Part shown: positions 62,401 to 64,000 of the stretch, piece after piece
Numbering within the stretch: position 1 is the first letter of the stretch
How the letters are laid out: every line of letters begins with the position of its first letter
Assembly (NCBI GenBank): GCA_949152475.1
Contig: OX424569.1
Coordinates: 33,835,950-33,899,949, forward strand
Length of the DNA: 64,000 nucleotides
Direction: 5' to 3'
From: Terebella lapidaria
Lineage: Eukaryota > Annelida > Polychaeta > Terebellida > Terebellidae
Notes under the pieces: model-generated
Told to the model about the DNA's origin: nothing
What the model saw: the letters and a program-made list of their open reading frames with translations, nothing else
Database searches by the model: none
Made by a program: the position numbers and the translations under genes

Positions 62401-63588
62401 CTCCTACGAGGTACGTTATCACAGGATGTACACAGGTAAATCTAGAGCTACCTTCTACAATCTCCTACAAGGTACGTTATCACAGGATGTACACAGGTAA
62501 ATCTAGAGCTACCTTCTACAATCTCCTACAAGGTATGTTATCACAGGATGTACACTTGTAAATCTAGAGCTACCTTCTACAATCTCCTACAAGGTATGTT
62601 ATCACAGGATGTACACAGGTAAATCTAGAGCTACCTTCTACAATCTCCTACAAGGTACGTGGTCACAGGATGTACACAGGTAAATCTAGAGCTACCTTCT
62701 ACAATCTCCTACAAGGTACGTGATCACAGGATGTACACAGGTAAATCTAGAGCTACCTTCTACAATCTCCTACAAGGTATGTTATCACAGGATGTACACA
62801 GGTAAATCTAGAGCTACCTTCTACAATCTCCTACAAGGTACGGGATCACAGGATGTACACAGGTAAATCTAGAGCTACCTTCTACAATCTCCTACAAGGT
62901 ACGTGGTCACAGGATGTACACAGGTAAATCTAGAGCTACCTTCTACAATCTCCTACAAGGTACGTGATCACAGGATGTACACAGGTAAATCTAGAGCTAC
63001 CTTCTACAATCTCCTACAAGGTATGTTATCACAGGATGTACACAGGTAAATCTAGAGCTACCTTCTACAATCTCCTACAAGGTACGTGATCACAGGATGT
63101 ACACAGGTAAATCTAGAGCTACCTTCTACTGTGTATGACATATTTGTCTGTCGTGCTAATGAATTAGGAACAGTTATTCACTATCACTACTCATGGAACA
63201 CGTCATGCACGTATCTACCTGCGTGTTTGTCAGGTTTCCATGGTAACTTCCAAAGGCAGTGGCAGTTTTGAAAGATTTATCTGAGTGGTGAATTGTTTGA
63301 GTACACAAAAGTCACAAATCATTATGTGATCTTACTAAACATTGGTATATTGAAATTGAATTGAAAAGATACGCCAGGCTGATGAGACACCCTTACCCAT
63401 ATATATCAAGATGGTGTCTGATAATACGTGATATCCACATATTTATAACGCTCATGGTTAATACATGTGTTTGTTCCCAGGTTGCTGGCAGGGACACTCT
63501 GGCCAGTATCGCGGCCCAGTTTGATACAACCACCTCTGAACTAAAGAAGGTCAACAAACTAATGACGACAATGGTGTTTCCGGGCCAG
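26331..63588 (+). CDS. OXR1: OXR1/NCOA7-like LysM-TLDc family gene, 5' and 3' partial
   Basis: Four plus-strand exons (26331-26423, 61487-61659, 62331-62410, 63481-63588) join by GT-AG introns with consistent phases (2, 1, 0) to give 151 residues. Residues 1-31 are charged (DAEESMTSELRRSFKQKAKE). Residues 32-88 are a Pro/Ser/Thr-rich linker (GSLDELDTPPQSAPPTLSS). The region near 92-151 has RRSRHMTQPKGTISYE then VAGRDTLASIAAQFDTTTSE, LKKVNKL and FPGQ. That is the LysM block of OXR1/NCOA7, where the human proteins read KPKGTIEYT, SRDSLNSIALKFDTTPNEL and VTGQ. The family protects against oxidative damage, and the C-terminal TLDc domain binds the V-ATPase; that domain would lie beyond the right edge. 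The upstream exon is linked by phase, composition and position rather than by homology I can recall. The 35-kb intron carrying many arrays is unusual. Confidence 0.8.
26509..26633. mobile_element. 125-bp palindromic MITE
   Basis: The perfect 26-bp inverted ends begin GGCCCAAGTATCATACAC and end GTGTATGATACTTGGGCC. About 73 bp lie between them. It sits in the large OXR1-like intron. Target duplications are unclear. Confidence 0.75.
26634..27006. other. Intron sequence without recognised features
   Basis: A+T-rich intron sequence. I see no exon-like open frame or repeat here. Confidence 0.5.
27007..27310 (-). mobile_element. tRNA-derived SINE, flanked by TATATTA
   Basis: On the minus strand the head reads GTGAGTGGCGCAGTGGATAA, matching a Pol III A box (TGGCGCAGTGG). 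A B-box-like GGGTTCTAGTC follows at tRNA spacing, and the layout resembles a tRNA-Arg-type head. The body contains GGGTACCGG and GTTGTATAGAGCGCTTTGAG. The 3' tail has AGAGCGCTATATTAAATG, a GCGCTATAT-type end seen in several animal SINEs. Direct repeats TATATTA at 27000-27006 and 27311-27317 bracket it as a target duplication. It lies antisense to the OXR1-like intron. Confidence 0.8.
27318..28711. other. Intron sequence with a short tandem triplication
   Basis: Apart from three 37-bp copies at 27926-28036 this is A+T-rich intron. The open frame at 27173-27658 overlaps the SINE and is not coding by composition. Confidence 0.5.
27926..28036. repeat. 37-bp unit, three perfect copies
   Basis: Three consecutive copies of a unit beginning GCTAGATATATAATTG and ending GTGGCAGACA start at 27926, 27963 and 28000. 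The near identity indicates recent amplification. Confidence 0.92.
28720..29113. mobile_element. hAT-type MITE with 8-bp duplication
   Basis: The 394-bp element begins TAGGAATGGC and ends GCCAGCCCTA, imperfect inverted termini of the hAT kind. It is flanked by the exact 8-bp direct repeat CAAAATGG at 28712-28719 and 29114-29121. The interior is rich in ATCGATA motifs and non-coding. Confidence 0.85.
29122..30554. other. Intron sequence without recognised features
   Basis: A+T-rich sequence. The only notable open frame (29533-29733, 66 codons) has no acceptor/donor pair or familiar motif. Confidence 0.5.
30555..32066. repeat. 47-bp minisatellite, about 32 copies
   Basis: Unit landmarks are CACTGAATACTTCACAAG, TACCAAGAGATATTT and CCACGCTGTA, with an exact 47-bp period. 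Copies are nearly identical and differ mainly at two sites: TTTGACC/TTTTACC and TGTACACAC/TGTGCACAC. 47 is not a multiple of three and no open frame crosses it. Confidence 0.97.
33639..33729 (+). other. Candidate exon, unassigned
   Basis: A TTGTTTCAG acceptor and a TCAAAA|GTAATA donor bracket 91 nt that read CALLSQNLEDAESKILSHEK then LFSRCIAKSK, entering at phase 2. That entry phase fits the OXR1-like 26423 donor, but the exit phase (0) does not fit the next exon. It may be chance or part of an alternative transcript. Confidence 0.22.
33838..33851. promoter_or_regulatory. X-box-like palindrome GTAACCATAGTAAC
   Basis: Fits the RFX-factor X-box consensus GTNRCC-N2-RGYAAC closely. Identical 14-mers occur at 21267 and 57181, with a variant at 57412. 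Function is unproven. Confidence 0.3.
34100..34480. repeat. 11-bp degenerate minisatellite
   Basis: Diverged tandem copies of an 11-bp GGTGTATCAGC-like unit, about 34 in all. It directly abuts the 57-bp array. A 33-bp (11-codon) periodicity gives short open frames that are not gene-like. Confidence 0.85.
34481..39343. repeat. 57-bp satellite, left part, about 85 copies
   Basis: Unit landmarks are ACCCTGTACACACCATAC, ATGTAGATACTTGTGCC, TTTTGCTTGCTCTGTCC and CAGTT. The period is 57 bp, with a 56-bp variant (TGCTGCTTTGACCC). Sub-blocks are homogenised; for example TTGTGTTTTTTG units recur every 171 bp near 37408-37750, and a CTGTGACAG variant recurs 570 bp apart (37995, 38565). The 19-codon periodicity opens frames on both strands. 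The array is interrupted at 39344 by a DNA transposon. Confidence 0.97.
39344..40305. mobile_element. 962-bp TA-flanked DNA element inserted in the satellite
   Basis: Inverted ends of about 31 bp begin CCGTATTCGCGCGCATACAG. TA lies on each side (39342-39343, 40306-40307). Removing the element and one TA restores an intact 57-bp unit (ACATG-TA-GATACTTG), so the insertion site is known exactly. The interior has ATGTGCG/CGCACAT-rich subterminal repeats and no transposase frame. TA duplication points to Tc1/mariner-type mobilisation of a non-autonomous element. Confidence 0.9.
40306..42612. repeat. 57-bp satellite, right part, about 40 copies
   Basis: Same unit as 34481-39343. Diagnostic variants (ACGCATCAT followed by ACCATAAGTG) recur at about 40464 and 41604, a 1140-bp spacing equal to 20 units, showing a block duplication. 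An 829-codon plus-strand frame crosses it only because the 57-bp unit lacks stops in that frame. Confidence 0.97.
42613..44916. other. Intron sequence with one exon-like block and C tracts
   Basis: It contains the exon-like interval 43710-43895 and C-rich tracts near 44178 and 44557. Otherwise nothing is recognised. Confidence 0.5.
43710..43895 (+). other. Candidate exon, 186 nt, unassigned
   Basis: A good acceptor (TGTCTTCCCTAG) and strong donor (CTGGG|GTGAGT) bracket 186 nt, with two of three frames open. One reads QESSLIHENLPVPLDIEEQ then YPSIAYKTESILVGTSES, which is protein-like in composition. Another reads from YKKAVSFMKT. Neither phase fits the OXR1-like 26423-61487 junction, so it is either an exon of another isoform or gene, or chance. 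Confidence 0.35.
44917..46911. repeat. 21-bp minisatellite, about 95 copies
   Basis: Tandem units of ACATGTCACAAGACAAGCCA plus T (21 bp). Two main variants end in GCCAT and ACAAT, and some units have ACATATC or ACAGGTC. At 46513-46740 the variants alternate strictly as a 42-bp dimer. All three plus frames and two minus frames are largely open (SQDKPYM, DMYGLSC and TCMACLV heptads) because 21 is a multiple of three. Confidence 0.97.
46912..48136. other. Intron sequence with an 18-bp G tract
   Basis: A G homopolymer occupies 47611-47628. The rest is A+T-rich with no exon-like interval I would support. Confidence 0.5.
48137..51224. repeat. 44-bp minisatellite, about 70 copies
   Basis: Unit landmarks are GTAAGGACTCACTTGCC, TCCGTCCTGGATGG and TGTAAATTCCAGG. 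It has three zones: a diverse left zone with a 264-bp (six-unit) duplication (for example ACCATCCTGGTCGG at 48331 and 48595); a homogenised centre at about 48720-49960; and a right zone at about 50000-51220 with CATGGTAAGGACTCGC variants. The 44-bp period precludes a continuous frame. Confidence 0.97.
51225..51543. other. Spacer between two minisatellites
   Basis: Unique A+T-rich sequence of about 320 bp with no recognised feature. Confidence 0.6.
51544..52607. repeat. 15-bp minisatellite, about 71 copies
   Basis: Tandem GGCTCTGGCTGCCCT with GGCCCTGGCTGCCCT variants. Being a multiple of three, it opens all plus-strand frames as pentads GSGCP, LALAA and WLWLP. The minus strand is G-rich in repeated GGG/GG runs and may form G-quadruplexes. 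No splice sites or domain context suggest translation. Confidence 0.97.
55767..55856 (+). other. Candidate exon, possibly stop-containing
   Basis: A strong acceptor (AATTATCTTCTTTACAG) and a donor (CTGGAG|GTAACC) enclose 90 nt. In the frame dictated by the OXR1-like phase-2 donor it reads SGEKDVEAAIGLGTRLLTTS then QKQ and a stop, so inclusion would truncate the protein. No transcript evidence is available. Confidence 0.22.
57181..57194. promoter_or_regulatory. X-box-like palindrome GTAACCATAGTAAC
   Basis: Identical to the 14-mers at 21267 and 33838. It matches an RFX-type X-box; function is unproven. Confidence 0.3.
57567..57950. repeat. 168-bp unit, 2.3 copies, inside Helitron
   Basis: CTTGTGAACGCGCT starts at 57567, 57735 and 57903. 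The two full units are almost identical and each carries GTTGCCGTGGCAAC (57663, 57831), an X-box-like palindrome. Confidence 0.92.
58171..59045. repeat. 132-bp unit, about 6.7 copies, inside Helitron
   Basis: CTGAATAAGTTAACATT recurs at 58171, 58303, 58435, 58596, 58728, 58859 and 58991. One copy carries an extra internal ~29-bp duplication of the TCTATTATTGACCAC block. Confidence 0.92.
59046..59990. repeat. ~121-bp unit, about 8 copies, inside Helitron
   Basis: Units contain TTTGAATTTCAACTTGA, TTTGGCACATATTATGAG and GATCTGGCTCCAATTT at about 121-bp spacing. They are more diverged than the 132-bp array. Confidence 0.9.
60292..61486. other. Intron sequence before the OXR1-like linker exon
   Basis: A+T-rich. 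A possible CCGTA/TACGG pair near 60431-60544 is too short to call an element. No exon-like interval is supported. Confidence 0.5.
61487..61659 (+). CDS. OXR1: OXR1-like Pro/Ser/Thr linker exon
   Basis: This 173-nt exon has acceptor GTATATTTCAG|A and donor GTCCAGG|GTATGA. It reads LNRRSDGDIRPGSLDELD then TPPQSAPPTLSSPTPHPS, an unstructured linker typical of the region before the LysM domain. Confidence 0.75.
61660..62330. other. OXR1-like intron, 671 bp
   Basis: A simple GT-AG intron between the linker and LysM-entry exons. It has no repeat or regulatory motif I recognise. Confidence 0.7.
62331..62410 (+). CDS. OXR1: OXR1-like exon entering the LysM domain
   Basis: This 80-nt exon has acceptor GTTTTCCAG|AG. 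It encodes FESSMETREKRRSRHM then TQPKGTISYE and ends exactly at GAG|GTACGT, phase 0. Its last bases and donor are the seed of the 61-bp array that follows. Confidence 0.88.
62389..63130 (+). repeat. 61-bp array of duplicated exon end plus splice donor, 12 copies
   Basis: The unit starts with the exon tail ACAATCTCCTAC-RAG and donor GTACGT/GTATGT, followed by TATCACAGGATGTACACAGG and TAAATCTAGAGCTACCTTCT. CTCCTAC occurs exactly every 61 bp from 62401 to 63072. The first copy is the true exon end (CTACGAG) and the other eleven read CTACAAG. One copy (near 62838) has GTACGG. Each unit also has a CACAG|GTAAAT donor-like site. The array fills most of the intron before the LysM core exon. Confidence 0.95.
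63131..63480. other. Intron remainder before the LysM core exon
   Basis: Unique A+T-rich intron leading to the TTGTTCCCAG acceptor. No further donor copies occur here. Confidence 0.6.
63481..63588 (+). CDS. OXR1: OXR1-like LysM core exon
   Basis: This 108-nt exon has acceptor TTGTTCCCAG|GTT and donor GGCCAG|GTATGT. It encodes VAGRDTLASIAAQFDTTTSE, LKKVNKLMTT and MVFPGQ, the core of a LysM domain including the conserved D(S/T)L..IA..F, N-like turn and PGQ. Phase 0 at both ends. Confidence 0.92.
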
Positions 63589-63859
63589 GTATGTCGTAGG
63601 ACTTGTGGCTCGGTATTTAGTGTTTCTAAATAATGACATTCGGCGTGTTAACAGACCTTTGTTAAGTGATGTGGCAATGTGTTGAGTGGATAGTTGACAT
63701 GGTGAATACACTTAAATGGTTGAACTTTTGAATAAAAAGATTGATTTCAAGATAAAGAATCTAAGATTTGAAATGGCTTGGTGATAAATGAAGATAGCAA
63801 AACAAAACAGCACTAATCACCATATACAGTATGCATGGTTCACTCATCTCTAGTGTAAT

Positions 63860-64000
63860 AATACTGGTACAATCTTGTAATGAACTACATTAACAATCTT
63901 GTAATAATACTGGTACAATCTTGTAATGAACTACATGTACAATCTTGTAATAATACTGGTACAGTCTTGTAATGAACTACATGTACAATCTTGTAATAAT
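63860..64000. repeat. 46-bp minisatellite, cut by right edge
   Basis: AATACTGGTACAATCTTG recurs at 63860, 63906 and 63952 (46-bp period), with CTTGTAATGAACTACATG between. It lies in the intron after the LysM core exon and continues past the window. Confidence 0.9.

Overview
The window is animal genomic DNA, dominated by tandem repeats and small DNA transposons, with two intron-containing host genes. The gene structures, a tRNA-derived SINE, a non-autonomous Helitron carrying internal minisatellites, and abundant ACATGTA-rich minisatellites suggest a marine invertebrate. A bivalve or other mollusc is my best guess, but this is inference; no taxonomic marker is present. No prokaryotic genes, rRNA genes, retroviral genes or CRISPR arrays were seen.

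Layout. Positions 1-19613 are one uninterrupted 60-bp satellite, cut by the left edge, with higher-order duplication of multi-kilobase blocks. Positions 20720-24616 (minus strand) hold a complete three-exon gene for a 180-residue IQ-motif protein that looks like IQCC. Its 3-kb first intron contains a nest of inverted-repeat elements, one of which appears as a 13-bp excision-type footprint in the opposite arm. A roughly 1.7-kb spacer with a perfect CRE (TGACGTCA) separates it from the first recognised exon of a plus-strand gene.

That second gene is an OXR1/NCOA7-family (LysM-TLDc) gene. Four exons (26331-26423, 61487-61659, 62331-62410, 63481-63588) join in phase into 151 residues that end in a LysM domain. 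The first two exons are separated by an intron of about 35 kb. That intron contains a hAT-type MITE, a SINE, a short palindromic MITE, a Helitron with three internal arrays, and six large minisatellites (47, 11, 57, 21, 44 and 15 bp units). The TLDc domain and the true 5' end lie outside the window or were not found.

The most unusual observation is at 62389-63130. The 3' end of the OXR1 exon and its splice donor have been tandemly amplified, giving twelve 61-bp copies of the same 5' splice site. Only the first keeps the correct reading frame; use of any other would bring in a premature stop. The long open frames across the satellites arise because the repeat units contain few stops, and I do not treat them as genes.
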